A DNA stretch of 64,000 nucleotides, taken from DASRWI01 sp035654655. Its GTDB lineage: Bacteria; Bacteroidota; Ignavibacteria; Ignavibacteriales; Ignavibacteriaceae. Both the position numbers and the translations under genes were made by a program. The stretch lies in the NCBI GenBank assembly GCA_035654655.1, contig DASRWI010000020.1, positions 1 through 64,000 of the forward strand. Reading direction: 5' to 3'. Below, in pieces: positions 18,461-27,614 of the stretch (positions within the stretch are counted from its first letter, which is position 1; each line of letters starts with the position of its first letter). The notes beneath the pieces were generated by a model. The model ran no database searches and was not told the DNA's origin. It saw nothing but the letters and a program-made list of their open reading frames with translations.

Positions 18461-18829
18461 CGTTTGAAACCTTTAATAATTATTATAACACAACAACCTG
18501 CTCATAAAAGTATGAGCGAAAAATTAAAACACACTTAATAAAAAATCGTACCCACGATTAACAAGTGATTGAATCCATCTTGGCTCCATAAGAATCATCT
18601 ATAAAATCCACCGGCTAAGAAATAAAAGAAATGATTTTTATAATTTAGCATATGACTTTCACGATTAAAATTCTTTACGAGTTAACCGTGGGATTTTGAA
18701 AACTTCCCCATGAATAACTTCATGGGCTAACCAATATGTTTTGGATTAAGAACAAGATTTTCAAACCTACCCATGAATAAATTCATGGGCTAAACCTGCA
18801 TTTTTGATTTAAAAGTTTAACTCACGATT
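18461..18829. repeat. Intergenic REP cluster between ileS and the transposase gene
   Basis: This 369-bp gap has no credible gene. It holds several copies of the same small palindrome. Clear ones are CCCATGAATAACTTCATGGG (18707-18726) followed by CTAACC, CCCATGAATAAATTCATGGG (18770-18789) followed by CTAAAC, and CTCACGATTTCAATCGTGGG (18821-18840, running into the transposase 3' end). Weaker relatives lie at about 18545-18565 (GTACCCACGATTAACAAGTG) and 18660-18693. The left part, 18461-18540, is the ileS upstream region, with no clear promoter recognised. Confidence 0.8.
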
Positions 18830-19264
18830 TCAATCGTGGGATTTAATCATTTTGTTAAATTCTTCACATTCTTTATCAAATGAAACATCTTTGTGATGTT
18901 CTTTTTGATTCTTAATATAATTCAAAACTTTTTCTAAATTATATTCGGAAACTGAATAAGCACTATAACCAACTTGCCAACTAAAACATTCATTGCATAA
19001 ATTATTTTTATTTATCCAAATAGAACTCGAACCTTTAATAAATTTAACAATATCTTTAATTGTTACAACACTATTCAGCAACAATAATATGTGTATATGA
19101 TTAGATGTTCCATTTATAATTTTTACATAAATATTTAGTTCTTCAAATAATTTTTCTTTTATGAATTTAAATAAATCTTTCTCATAAGAAATAGAAATTA
19201 AATCTTCTTTGTTTCTTGTACTAAAAACTAAATGTAACCATACTCTGCATAATGAATGCGACAA
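18830..19264 (-). CDS. REP-associated tyrosine transposase (RAYT), IS200-like
   Basis: This 144-residue Y1 HUH-family transposase has the motifs expected in order. VWLHLVFSTRN gives the first strand, GTSNHIHILLLL carries the HxH metal site (H-I-H), and LNYIKNQKEHHK near the C-terminus carries the nucleophile tyrosine and the following Gln. SWQVGYSAYSVS lies between. It starts at TTG with SHSL, a start pattern familiar in this family. The gene is enclosed by palindromes: its TGA stop lies inside the hairpin at 18821-18840 and another palindrome lies 18 bp upstream of its start. RAYTs are domesticated transposases that mobilise REP sequences, which fits the REP copies at 7.8 and 60.5 kb. Confidence 0.9.
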   Translation of the reverse strand: MSHSLCRVWLHLVFSTRNKEDLISISYEKDLFKFIKEKLFEELNIYVKIINGTSNHIHILLLLNSVVTIKDIVKFIKGSSSIWINKNNLCNECFSWQVGYSAYSVSEYNLEKVLNYIKNQKEHHKDVSFDKECEEFNKMIKSHD

Positions 19265-19282
19265 AATTTTCCTTTAGTTTAG

Positions 19283-19302
19283 CCCACGATTTTAATCGTG
19301 GG
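19283..19302. repeat. REP palindrome upstream of the transposase gene
   Basis: The sequence CCCACGATTTTAATCGTGGG is a perfect palindrome preceded by TTTAG. Together with the palindrome at 18821-18840 it brackets the transposase gene. Confidence 0.85.
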
Positions 19303-19310
19303 ATATTCAT

Positions 19311-19347
19311 GAGATTGCGATCCGAATTCGGACTCGCAATCTTTTTT
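19311..19347 (+). terminator. Hairpin with T tract, partial copy of the GTCATTGCGAG family
   Basis: AGATTGCGATCCGAATTCGGACTCGCAATCT folds into a long stem followed by seven T on the plus strand. No plus-strand gene ends here. The stem shares ATTGCGA-TCCGAATTCGGA with the repeat at 48881, so it may be a repeat fragment rather than a functional terminator. It is directly downstream of the minus-strand gene ending at 19348. Confidence 0.5.
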
Positions 19348-19956
19348 TTACTGCTCTTCGTACTTTTTAATCAGTTCTTTTTCTGATTGTATAAATTCTT
19401 TTAACTCTCTTTCGATTCTTTCTTTTTTAAGAGTTAGATTCTTTGCATTGCTTTCAGCTTCAAATAAAATTCTTTCTGCTTTTAGTTTTGCTTCTCTCAA
19501 GACTAATTCGGATTCTTTGTTTGCATCTTTAAATCTTGTTTCGAAAAGGTTTAGCTTTTCTCTGGTGACAAGTGTTTCGCGCTGTATCAACAATACTTCC
19601 GCAACCGTTAGTCCAAAGAATCCCATTGCACCTAATGTTACATTACGAAGTACGAACAGTATAATATTTTCAATCAGTAAAGCATTTGCTCTGAAATATG
19701 GATTAAAAAATGTAACAAGCAAAATGCTTATAAATGCTCCTGCAACTGCAATTGCAAAAACTAATTTCCCGCCAATTTGCCAGCCAAGTGTTTTATTTAT
19801 ATACCATCCGCAGGCAAAACAAAATATTGAAAGCAAAAACCAAACAGCAAAATTCAAACTTCCAAATTTGAATAGTTCAGGGTCCAAAAAATTGGAAATG
19901 AACATTAGTACCAATAATAATAGTGGTACTATATATTTATACCATTTAGATTTCAT
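19348..19956 (-). CDS. Membrane protein with four transmembrane segments and a C-terminal coiled coil
   Basis: This 202-residue protein has about four hydrophobic segments in residues 8-125 (including LLLLVLMFISNFL, LLSIFCFACGWYI, KLVFAIAVAGAFISILLV). A highly charged coiled coil follows (about 130-202), rich in E, K and L (REAKLKAERILFEAESNAKNL). The heptads suggest oligomerisation in the cytoplasm. I do not recognise a family. The tail resembles the neighbouring DivIVA coiled coil in composition only. Its start overlaps the punA stop by 4 bp (ATGA), so it belongs to the yggS-divIVA-punA operon, which hints at an envelope or division link. Confidence 0.7.
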   Translation of the reverse strand: MKSKWYKYIVPLLLLVLMFISNFLDPELFKFGSLNFAVWFLLSIFCFACGWYINKTLGWQIGGKLVFAIAVAGAFISILLVTFFNPYFRANALLIENIILFVLRNVTLGAMGFFGLTVAEVLLIQRETLVTREKLNLFETRFKDANKESELVLREAKLKAERILFEAESNAKNLTLKKERIERELKEFIQSEKELIKKYEEQ

Positions 19957-20774
19957 AATCTTTTAATCACTTCTTTCATTAATAATGTCATTTTAGGTTC
20001 TGCTTCCATTGCAGCAGCAATAATTTCTTTAACGTCAACAGGTTTTAATGTTTCAGGAAAACATTCATCTGTTACTATGCTCAATCCAAAAACTTTAATC
20101 CCCATATGGTTGGCAACTATATTTTCAGGTATAGTTGACATTCCAACTACGTCAGCACCTGTTTCTCTTAGGTACTTATATTCAGCTTTGGTTTCGAGAT
20201 TTGGCCCGGGTACAGCAACGTAAACACCTTTTTGTACTTTTAACTTCAAATCTTTTGCTGATTCTTCTGCAATTTTAATTAAATCTAATGAATAAGGTTC
20301 GCTCATATCAGGGAAACGTGGACCTAAGTCATCTTCATTTCTTCCAATAAGTGGATTATCTCCAAGAAGATTTATGTGGTCCTGCATTATCATAATATCT
20401 CCTCTGCGATAATCAGTGTTCATTCCTCCGCAGGCATTAGATACTAATAATGTTTTTACTCCAAGATATTTCATTAATCTAACCGGATAAACAATTTGCT
20501 GCATTGAATATCCCTCATAGTAATGAAATCTTCCCTGCATTACAACTGCTTTCTTTCCTTCTATAACTCCAAAGATTAATTTTCCATGATGCGATTCAAC
20601 AGTAGATAAGGGAAAATGAGGGAGTTCGGCATAATCAATTTCGTGTCCAACGTGAATATCTTTAACGAGTCCGCCTAAACCGGTACCAAGAATAATTCCA
20701 ACAGGGTATTCTTCTGTTGTGTATTTCCTGATTACCTCAAGTGTTTCATTAATTTTGGTTTTTAATTCACTCAT
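19953..20774 (-). CDS. punA: Purine nucleoside phosphorylase
   Basis: This 273-residue enzyme of the PNP/MTAP family phosphorolyses purine nucleosides to the free base and ribose-1-phosphate in salvage. Characteristic segments are GIILGTGLGGL, ESHHGKLIFG (phosphate-binding), MQGRFHYYEGYSMQQ, LLVSNACGGMN, and the substrate-binding DVVGMSTIPENIVANHMGIKVFGLSIVTDE. Length matches the trimeric low-molecular-weight type. The gene overlaps the next one by 4 bp and lies 11 bp after divIVA. It could act on inosine/guanosine rather than adenosine, but specificity is not readable from sequence. Confidence 0.95.
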   Translation of the reverse strand: MSELKTKINETLEVIRKYTTEEYPVGIILGTGLGGLVKDIHVGHEIDYAELPHFPLSTVESHHGKLIFGVIEGKKAVVMQGRFHYYEGYSMQQIVYPVRLMKYLGVKTLLVSNACGGMNTDYRRGDIMIMQDHINLLGDNPLIGRNEDDLGPRFPDMSEPYSLDLIKIAEESAKDLKLKVQKGVYVAVPGPNLETKAEYKYLRETGADVVGMSTIPENIVANHMGIKVFGLSIVTDECFPETLKPVDVKEIIAAAMEAEPKMTLLMKEVIKRL

Positions 20775-20785
20775 TAAAAAAAGTC

Positions 20786-21322
20786 CTAAACTATTTTTTC
20801 TGAAATGTCAGATATGTTAACATCAAGTTTTTTGACATTATCTTTTCTTTTTGAAAAATCTTCATCACGCTCAATATCTTCAATTTTTATTTCAAGCAGA
20901 TTTGATTGAGTATTAACAATGGCTTTGAGCTTGGCAAGAATTAAATCTCTTTCTTCACGGAGACTGACAACTGAACTTCGCAATTCACCTACCTGATTAC
21001 GGGCATGTTCTAAAATCTGATTGGCTTTTACTTCAGCTTCTTTAAGCATTAAGGATGTTTGCTTCTTAGCTGATTCAGTAGCTCTTGCTGAGTTCTCCTG
21101 AGCTTTAAGTAAAGTATCCTGAAGACTTTTTTCAATTCTTCTGAACTCGCCAAGTTTTTCTTTATTTTCTTCAAGGTCTTTTTTTAATGCATCATTTTCT
21201 CTTATAAGCTCTTCCATATCAGAAGCAGCCTGTTCCAGGAAGTCCTTAACTTCCTCTTTATCATAACCTCTTAGTGAGGTTTTAAATTCCTGACGTTTAA
21301 TATTTAATGGAGAAAATCTCAT
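20786..21322 (-). CDS. divIVA: DivIVA-domain protein
   Basis: The start is placed at the ATG at 21322, which is preceded by AGGTG at good distance. The frame extends 32 codons further upstream, but that part overlaps yggS and lacks family similarity. The 178-residue product begins with the DivIVA membrane-curvature motif (MRFSPLNIKRQEFKTSLRG-YDKEEVKDFL). Long coiled coil of about residues 40-155 follows. DivIVA proteins mark poles and septa and recruit envelope-growth proteins. Its position just after yggS parallels the yggS-to-divIVA gene order of Gram-positive bacteria. DivIVA is less common in Gram-negative lineages. Confidence 0.9.
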   Translation of the reverse strand: MRFSPLNIKRQEFKTSLRGYDKEEVKDFLEQAASDMEELIRENDALKKDLEENKEKLGEFRRIEKSLQDTLLKAQENSARATESAKKQTSLMLKEAEVKANQILEHARNQVGELRSSVVSLREERDLILAKLKAIVNTQSNLLEIKIEDIERDEDFSKRKDNVKKLDVNISDISEKIV

Positions 21323-21329
21323 AATGCAC

Positions 21330-22019
21330 CTATTGTTTTGAATAGTCTCTATAACCAAAAATTGCTGAACCGATACGCACCATAGTAGCACCCTCTTCAA
21401 TGGCAATGTCATAATCATTAGTCATCCCCATTGAAAGTTCCTTTAAATCAAGTCCCTCATTATTTATCATAAGCTTCATTTCACTTAAGTACCTGAAGCT
21501 TTTTTTAATTTCATCTTTATCTTCAGTAAGTGGACCTATTGTCATTAGACCAACCAACTGAATATTTTTAAATTCTTTGCAATATAAAGCAAGGTCTCTC
21601 AATTCACTTTCACTGGTAATGCCTTGCTTGGAATCTTCATTAGTGGTTTTAAATTGCAGTAAAATTTTTTGAATCTTATTCTGTTTGGCTGCATATTTAT
21701 TTATTTCACTTGCAAGCAAAAAAGAATCAACAGAATGAATATATTCGGCGGCATTTACTGCAAATCTTACCTTATTCCGCTGTAATGAACCAATAAAATG
21801 CCAAACTACATTATTGCCAATAACTTCGTATTTTTGCGTTAATTCCTGCGCTCTGTTCTCTCCAAATACAATTTGACCTGTATTTTTTGCCTCCTCAATT
21901 TCCTCTATCCCAAAGTTTTTTGAGACTGCAATTAGAGTAACTTCATTGGGATTTCGACCATTTTTTGCACAAACCTCAGCTATACGTTCTCTAACTTTAT
22001 GTAAATTATCAGCAATCAT
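21330..22019 (-). CDS. yggS: PLP-homeostasis protein YggS/PROSC
   Basis: This 229-residue protein is a single-domain pyridoxal-phosphate-binding TIM barrel of the YggS family. The PLP-lysine lies in LIAVSKNFG (about residue 34). Other family segments are VFGENRAQEL, WHFIGSLQRNKV, LQFKTTNEDSKQGI, GLMTIGP and ELSMGMTNDYDIAIEEGATMVRIGSAIFG. It controls free PLP level and amino-acid metabolism. It heads a probable operon of yggS, divIVA, punA and a membrane protein; its stop TAG lies just ahead of the divIVA ribosome site. Start is an ATG. Confidence 0.95.
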   Translation of the reverse strand: MIADNLHKVRERIAEVCAKNGRNPNEVTLIAVSKNFGIEEIEEAKNTGQIVFGENRAQELTQKYEVIGNNVVWHFIGSLQRNKVRFAVNAAEYIHSVDSFLLASEINKYAAKQNKIQKILLQFKTTNEDSKQGITSESELRDLALYCKEFKNIQLVGLMTIGPLTEDKDEIKKSFRYLSEMKLMINNEGLDLKELSMGMTNDYDIAIEEGATMVRIGSAIFGYRDYSKQ

Positions 22020-22232
22020 ATAATAATAATTAAGATAGTGAATTTATACTATATTATCGCAAAAATCAACTAAATTTATATTCCTTAAGTATTTAAAGAG
22101 ATTATTGAGGCATTCAAAATTGATATATCTCCTTCCTTATAAACTGCACAAAAAGTAAACTACTGACACAGTTCACTTTAGGTTGTACTTACCTTTCTTA
22201 AATTGTAAAATCAGAAATAATATATAGTTACA

Positions 22233-23111
22233 GTGGATACCATCAAAAATATTTTGATCTATATAAGAGACTTTTTCAATGCTCCTATGAAATTAGGAAG
22301 TGTTGAAATTACTCTGTGGTCAATAATCTACTTCTTTATCACTATTATTCTTTTAATATACATAACAGGCAAGCTGAGAAGATGGTTAATTTATAAAGTT
22401 CTAAACCGGACAAAAATCGATTTAGGGGTGAGAATAGCTGTAAGCACAATTATAAGATATATAATTTTATTTATAGGTTTTTTGATAATACTTCAATCTG
22501 CAGGAATAGACTTAAGTTCAATTACAATTATTGCAGGAGCTCTTGGTGTTGGTATCGGGTTTGGGCTACAGAACATTACCAACAACTTTGTAAGTGGTAT
22601 AGTTATACTTGTTGAGCGTCCAATAAAAGTGGGGGATAGAATTGAAGTCGGTGAAGTTTCCGGTGATGTAGTAAGAATTTCAATGCGTGCCACTACTATA
22701 ATTACAAATGATAACATTTCTATTATAGTTCCAAATTCAGAATTTATTTCAAATAAGGTTATAAATTGGAGTCATTCTAATAAAAATTTACGATTAAATT
22801 TTCCAATTTATATTTCATACACTGAAGACCCTGAGAAAATTAAGAGCTATATTTTGGATGTTGTTTCTGAAAATGAAGGGGTACTTAAAGATCCAAAACC
22901 TGATGTTCTTTTTGATAAGTTCGGAGAAAATGGAATTGTATTAAGATTAAGAGTATGGACACGTGAATACATAAACCGACCGGGAGTACTCCGCAGTCAA
23001 ATTTACTACGCAATATTTGCCAAGTTCAAAGAAAAAGGAATAGAAATACCTTACCCAAGAAGGGATATAACAATAAGAGAAAACCCCAAAGCAATGGATT
23101 CTGATAAATAA
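22233..23111 (+). CDS. MscS-family mechanosensitive channel
   Basis: This 292-residue protein is a short MscS homologue that opens under membrane tension to release solutes. Three transmembrane helices are visible (about 24-45, 66-90, 95-125), the last being the pore-lining helix, GALGVGIGFGLQNITNNFVSGIVILVERPI. The cytoplasmic beta domain follows, with KVGDRIEVG and VPNSEFIS-KVINWSH. Start is GTG at 22233 with only a weak ribosome site; the next in-frame ATG (about 22287) is an alternative. The gene appears monocistronic. Downstream is a palindrome cluster. Confidence 0.92.
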   Translation: MDTIKNILIYIRDFFNAPMKLGSVEITLWSIIYFFITIILLIYITGKLRRWLIYKVLNRTKIDLGVRIAVSTIIRYIILFIGFLIILQSAGIDLSSITIIAGALGVGIGFGLQNITNNFVSGIVILVERPIKVGDRIEVGEVSGDVVRISMRATTIITNDNISIIVPNSEFISNKVINWSHSNKNLRLNFPIYISYTEDPEKIKSYILDVVSENEGVLKDPKPDVLFDKFGENGIVLRLRVWTREYINRPGVLRSQIYYAIFAKFKEKGIEIPYPRRDITIRENPKAMDSDK

Positions 23112-23140
23112 TTAGTCACCCTATTTCAATAATAAGAGCC

Positions 23141-23335
23141 GCCCCTTCAGGGCTCGTACATTTTTTATTCTAACCGCTAGCTTACGCTAGGGGCTAATTA
23201 TGGACTCGCATCTCCGATGCTTATTTCATCAGCATTTTTTTAATTAGAAATTTACGAGCACCGAAGGTGCGTTTCTATCAATAGCCGTCCCATCGGGATG
23301 GAATATTTATATAAATATTGAAGCCCTGAAGGGCT
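23141..23335. repeat. Cluster of six small palindromes with a T9SS-tail remnant
   Basis: Palindromes follow one another: GCCCCTTCAGGGC (23141), CCGCTAGCTTACGCTAGGG (23174), GCATCTCCGATGC (23208), GCACCGAAGGTGC (23258), TCCCATCGGGATGGA (23288) and AGCCCTGAAGGGCT (23322). The outer pair share arms. Between them, the complement of about 23226-23250 reads KKMLMK then stop, the end of a T9SS C-terminal domain, like the ends of the neighbouring genes. This looks like a recombination scar at a repeat hotspot. Confidence 0.7.
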
Positions 23336-23351
23336 GACTCTTTCTCGATGC

Positions 23352-25454
23352 TTATTTCATAAGCAATAATTTTTTAGTTGCAGTATAACTACCAGATACA
23401 ATCCTATAAAAGTACACTCCGCTTGATAAACCTGAAGCATTAAAACTTACTTCATATTTACCTGCAGGTTTTTCTTCATTAACTAATGTAGTCACCTCAT
23501 TACCTAATACATCATAAATTTTTAAGGAAACATAATTCTGTTTAGGTATTGAATATTTTATTGTAGTTGAAGGATTAAATGGATTAGGATAGTTTTGAGA
23601 AAGAGAATAATTATTGATTACCTTATCATTTTTTATTGAAGTGGTTACTTCGTCTGTGTACTTCCAAATCTCACCTGTTTCTCCCGTAGCCCATCCCAAA
23701 TTATTTTTATAAAAATCCATACTAACAAAATCTGAACCACCCAACGTGAAAATTTTTGACCAACTCAAACCTCCATTAGTTGTTTTTATAATTTTATTAT
23801 CATAAGACCAAAAAGCTGAAACTTCATCAAGAAATTTTACTTCCCTGAATGTATTACCTGGAGATACAAAGGTGAATGTCTTGCCTCCATCAATGCTTTT
23901 AAAAAGACCTTCATATTTAATTACAAATCCTATCTGTGCATCGATAAACTACACTAAATATCCTTTAACATTATCATCAATAAACCAGTTTTTCCCGCCA
24001 TCAACTGTTCTAAAACCATCTTCGCTTGCAGCAATAAAACCAACATCATTACTGGCAAAACTTATGCTATTTATAGTTTTAGATAACAATAAAGTATCTT
24101 GATTAATTTCCCAGGTAATTCCTGCATTAGTCGTTTTAATAAATGTTTTAGGTCCGTATATAAAACCATTTAGTGAATCTTTAAAATAAATATTTAATTC
24201 AATATCTTGATTTGTTGTAAATAAAGTATCCCAATTTGTACCACCATCAAATGATTGCAAAATATGGCCAAATGTCTGCATAAATTCATCTGTAGTATAC
24301 TTAGCATATGATAGAAAATTGTTTTTGCTTAAAGCATAAATATTATGTGCAAAGAAATTTGTAAAAATAATATCCCAGTTTATTCCGCCATTAGTTGTTT
24401 TAAGAATATTACTTCCCGCTATTAATGAAAATTTTTCATTCAAAATATGAACATCCCTTAAATAGAAACTTGGTTTTGTCAGACAATGCCAGGTAATTCC
24501 GAAATCATAAGATCTGTATATAGACAAGTCCCTTCCAAATGCTAAAATAGATTTGTCGCTAAGAACAGAATAATAAGTTATGTTGATATCGGGTGCATTT
24601 CTTTTATACCAAAGTTTTCCCGAATTTGTTGAGATATAAACAATTTTTAGGGGAGAATAAAAGTTAAACATTATCTCCTTTTCTTCGAGGTAAAGTGCAT
24701 TAGGATTATCTTCGGGAAAAGGATTTTTAACTAACTTTATTAAATTATCACTTCCAAATTCAAATTTATGATAAACGTCTTTATATCTCCACAAAGTCAT
24801 AAATATCACTGAATCCATTGGTGTAAAATAATTTTTTGAATAATTACTGCTATCAGGGAAAAATATCTTATACCAGGATGATCCACCATTTGTTGTTCTA
24901 TAAAGATAATTTGTATTTTGTACAGACATTATACCATTAAGTTTGTCAATAAAATGGATATCACATAATCCATTTAGTTGATTTGCATTCCATGTTTTAC
25001 CACCATCAGAAGTTATCGAATATGTGTCATCGTTAGCGTATGACTCTAATGTATAACCATGTAATTCATCAGTAAAATTTATTTTTATCCATTGAGTTCC
25101 ATTTAACGGAAGATATGTATTAGTAGTTTGAAATAAATTTCCCATGTCTGTAGATGTGACTAATTCATACTTTGCATGAGGAGGGTCATATAAGCAAACT
25201 TTCAACTCCTTATTAAAGAAAAAGAATTCAAATGCATATTTATTTGGATACGTCCCATCAAATATTGTTGTAAAATTTATACCTGCATCTGTTGTTCTTA
25301 ATAAAGTCCCAGAAGTATTTATAAACCATGTACTATCATTTACAATTATTACTTTTTGGGGAGATAAGAAAGAATATGGATTTACATTCTGCTGTACCCA
25401 TTGCTGTGGATAAAGATTAACAAAAAACAATAAAAATATTATCAAGTATTTCAA
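23352..25454 (-). pseudogene. T9SS YCF48-like propeller protein, third tandem paralog, with in-frame TAG stop
   Basis: One frame of about 700 codons is interrupted by a single TAG at 23949-23951; both halves are in the same phase. The first part (501 residues, TTG start) has a signal peptide and the QQWVQQNVN motif, then YCF48-like propeller blades with TTDGG/TTNGG-W repeats. After the stop the frame continues FIDAQIGFVIKYEG and DGGKTF through to a complete T9SS sorting domain ending KKLLLMK. By alignment with the sister gene (KGENICFIDEKIGF) the TAG stands where a Cys or Phe occurs. Unless the stop is read through, the product lacks its export signal. A sequencing error or genuine nonsense mutation are both possible. 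Confidence 0.8.
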
Positions 25455-25463
25455 TTCATCATC

Positions 25464-27605
25464 TCACTTTAATAATAATAGTTTCTTTACTTGAGAGAAC
25501 TCTCCTGAATTAATTTTATAAAAGTACACTCCGCTTGATAAACTTGAAGCATTGAAGTTTACTTCATATTCACCAGCAGGCTTTTCTTCATTAACTAATT
25601 GAGCAACTTCATTACCTAATACATCATATATTTTTAATGAAACAAAATTTTGTTTAGGTATGGAATATTTTATTGTAGTAGTGGGATTAAATGGATTAGG
25701 ATAGTTTTGAGAAAGAGAATAATTATTGATTACCTTATCATTTTTTGTTGAAGTGGTTACTTCGTCTGTGTATTTGAAAATTTCTCCATTTGAATTAGCT
25801 TTCCACCCTAAATTTTCACCTATAAAAAAAGAGGTATAATAATTAATTGCATCATCCCCTCTCAATGAAATCCAACTATTCCCTTGGTCAGTTGATTTAA
25901 TTATATAATAAAAAGATTCACCATCAATATTATATATGTAACTAACAAACCCTATACTATCATTAATAAAATTAATACTTTTAATACGCGAACTATTTAA
26001 TCCTCTATTTGGATTTTCTGTCCAGTTTATTCCCCCATCTATGGTTTTTAATAGTTTTCTGTTAAAGGATTTAAAACCGATTTTTTCATCTATAAAGCAT
26101 ATATTCTCTCCTTTAAATGATGTATCGGAAACCCAAACCATTCCTCCATCAGTTGTTTTGTAGCCTATTGAATCATTAGATATAAATCCTATATTATTAG
26201 AAATAAAATTTATTTTGTTACCACTTATGTTAGAATTATCATCATAGGACCAGGTATTCCCTCCATCTGTGGTTTTATAGAATAAATCATTTCCAAGAAC
26301 ATATCCATTATTATCTTTGAATAAAATATTGTTTATTTTTTGTTCTTTATTAATTATATGTAAAGTATCCCAATTGTAACCACCATCAGTGGTTTTTAAG
26401 AAGTAACCATTATAATTTATTCTATCATAAGACTCATTATCTTTAGCAAATGAAAACCCGGTATTTTCATTTATAAAATATATTTTTTTGTTTCTGAATT
26501 TTGTATAAATAAATTCCCATTCTTTACCACCATTAATTGTTCTCAGAATATTTCCTCCAGCAATCCACCCATAATTTTCTTTAATAAAATGAATCTCTGA
26601 TGCAGGAACACTTCCTTTATTTATACTCCTCCAATTGACACTATTATCATTAGACTTATAGATACTCCCATTTTCACCAAAAGCCACAATTGAACCATTA
26701 GGAAGAAAAGAATATAATCTATTATCCAATGCCGGATTATTATACCTGCTCCAAGTATTACCTTTATCGTTTGAAACTTGTAAAAAATAATTGCTGTTCG
26801 GAACATAATTAATGTATGTATTATTACTTTTTATAATAGTCGTGCCTACATATTTTATTGGCAAAGGGAAAGAATCAATTGTATTGATTTCATTTGTCCT
26901 ATAATTATAAGTTAATGTTGATGTTGAATCTTCATTATAATAATATTTATATATGTAAAGAACAGAGTCTATATAAATTATATTGGTTGTGATTATTTCA
27001 AGACTATCAGGGAAATAAACCCTATCCCACCAAATACCCCCATTTGTTGTTCTAACTAAAAAATTTGTATTATAAGCTATATAAATTCCATTAAGAGAAT
27101 CCTTAAAATGCATTTGATCAATTCCAAAAGTCTGTAATCCAGGAGCCCATGTCCTGCCTCCATCGGTGGTTCTTGATAAAGTATGTTTGTATCCGCTTTG
27201 CAAAACCCATCCATGCATGTCATCAGTAAATGTTTCCGAGATAATATTACTATGTATATACAATCCGGTTAAATAAGTATTTAATTCCTGAAATGTATTA
27301 CCTAAATCATATGAAATCATTGTTCTTAGCACCTTATCCCTCATATTATATAAGACAATCAATTTATTATTATATAAATAAATATCATCTACATCCTTTG
27401 AATCATCTGCTAATAAATCAACAAAACTCAAACCTTGATCAGTGGTTTTGTAAATTTTTGTTGGATTTTTTACAACCCATGTATTATCATCTATAATTAA
27501 TATTTTATTGATATTTAAAGGATAATTTTCATTCACATTCTGCTGCACCCATTGTTGGGAGTAAACATTTACAAAAAACAATAAAAATATTATTAAGTAT
27601 TTCAA
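25464..27605 (-). CDS. Secreted T9SS YCF48-like beta-propeller protein, second tandem paralog
   Basis: This 713-residue protein has a signal peptide (ending YSQQ), the QQWVQQNVN motif, and about ten blades with the repeated ending TTDGG-W, a YCF48/sialidase-like propeller pattern. The C-terminal ~85 residues are a T9SS type A sorting domain: NYPNPFNPTTTIKY, ISVP-type strand, LKIYDVLGNEV, GVYFYKINSG and KKLLLLK. Secreted and probably surface-attached; ligand unknown. The YCF48 family name comes from a photosystem assembly factor but is not evidence for photosynthesis here. It starts at TTG, 9 bp after the upstream gene, and the same GAGATGAT spacer precedes the next gene, so the three form one operon. 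Confidence 0.9.
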   Translation of the reverse strand: MKYLIIFLLFFVNVYSQQWVQQNVNENYPLNINKILIIDDNTWVVKNPTKIYKTTDQGLSFVDLLADDSKDVDDIYLYNNKLIVLYNMRDKVLRTMISYDLGNTFQELNTYLTGLYIHSNIISETFTDDMHGWVLQSGYKHTLSRTTDGGRTWAPGLQTFGIDQMHFKDSLNGIYIAYNTNFLVRTTNGGIWWDRVYFPDSLEIITTNIIYIDSVLYIYKYYYNEDSTSTLTYNYRTNEINTIDSFPLPIKYVGTTIIKSNNTYINYVPNSNYFLQVSNDKGNTWSRYNNPALDNRLYSFLPNGSIVAFGENGSIYKSNDNSVNWRSINKGSVPASEIHFIKENYGWIAGGNILRTINGGKEWEFIYTKFRNKKIYFINENTGFSFAKDNESYDRINYNGYFLKTTDGGYNWDTLHIINKEQKINNILFKDNNGYVLGNDLFYKTTDGGNTWSYDDNSNISGNKINFISNNIGFISNDSIGYKTTDGGMVWVSDTSFKGENICFIDEKIGFKSFNRKLLKTIDGGINWTENPNRGLNSSRIKSINFINDSIGFVSYIYNIDGESFYYIIKSTDQGNSWISLRGDDAINYYTSFFIGENLGWKANSNGEIFKYTDEVTTSTKNDKVINNYSLSQNYPNPFNPTTTIKYSIPKQNFVSLKIYDVLGNEVAQLVNEEKPAGEYEVNFNASSLSSGVYFYKINSGEFSQVKKLLLLK

Positions 27606-27614
27606 TCTATCATC

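Noticed and set aside
18461..18829. T-box or tRNA-like leader ahead of ileS
   Set aside because: No specifier or antiterminator stem seen; only REP palindromes.
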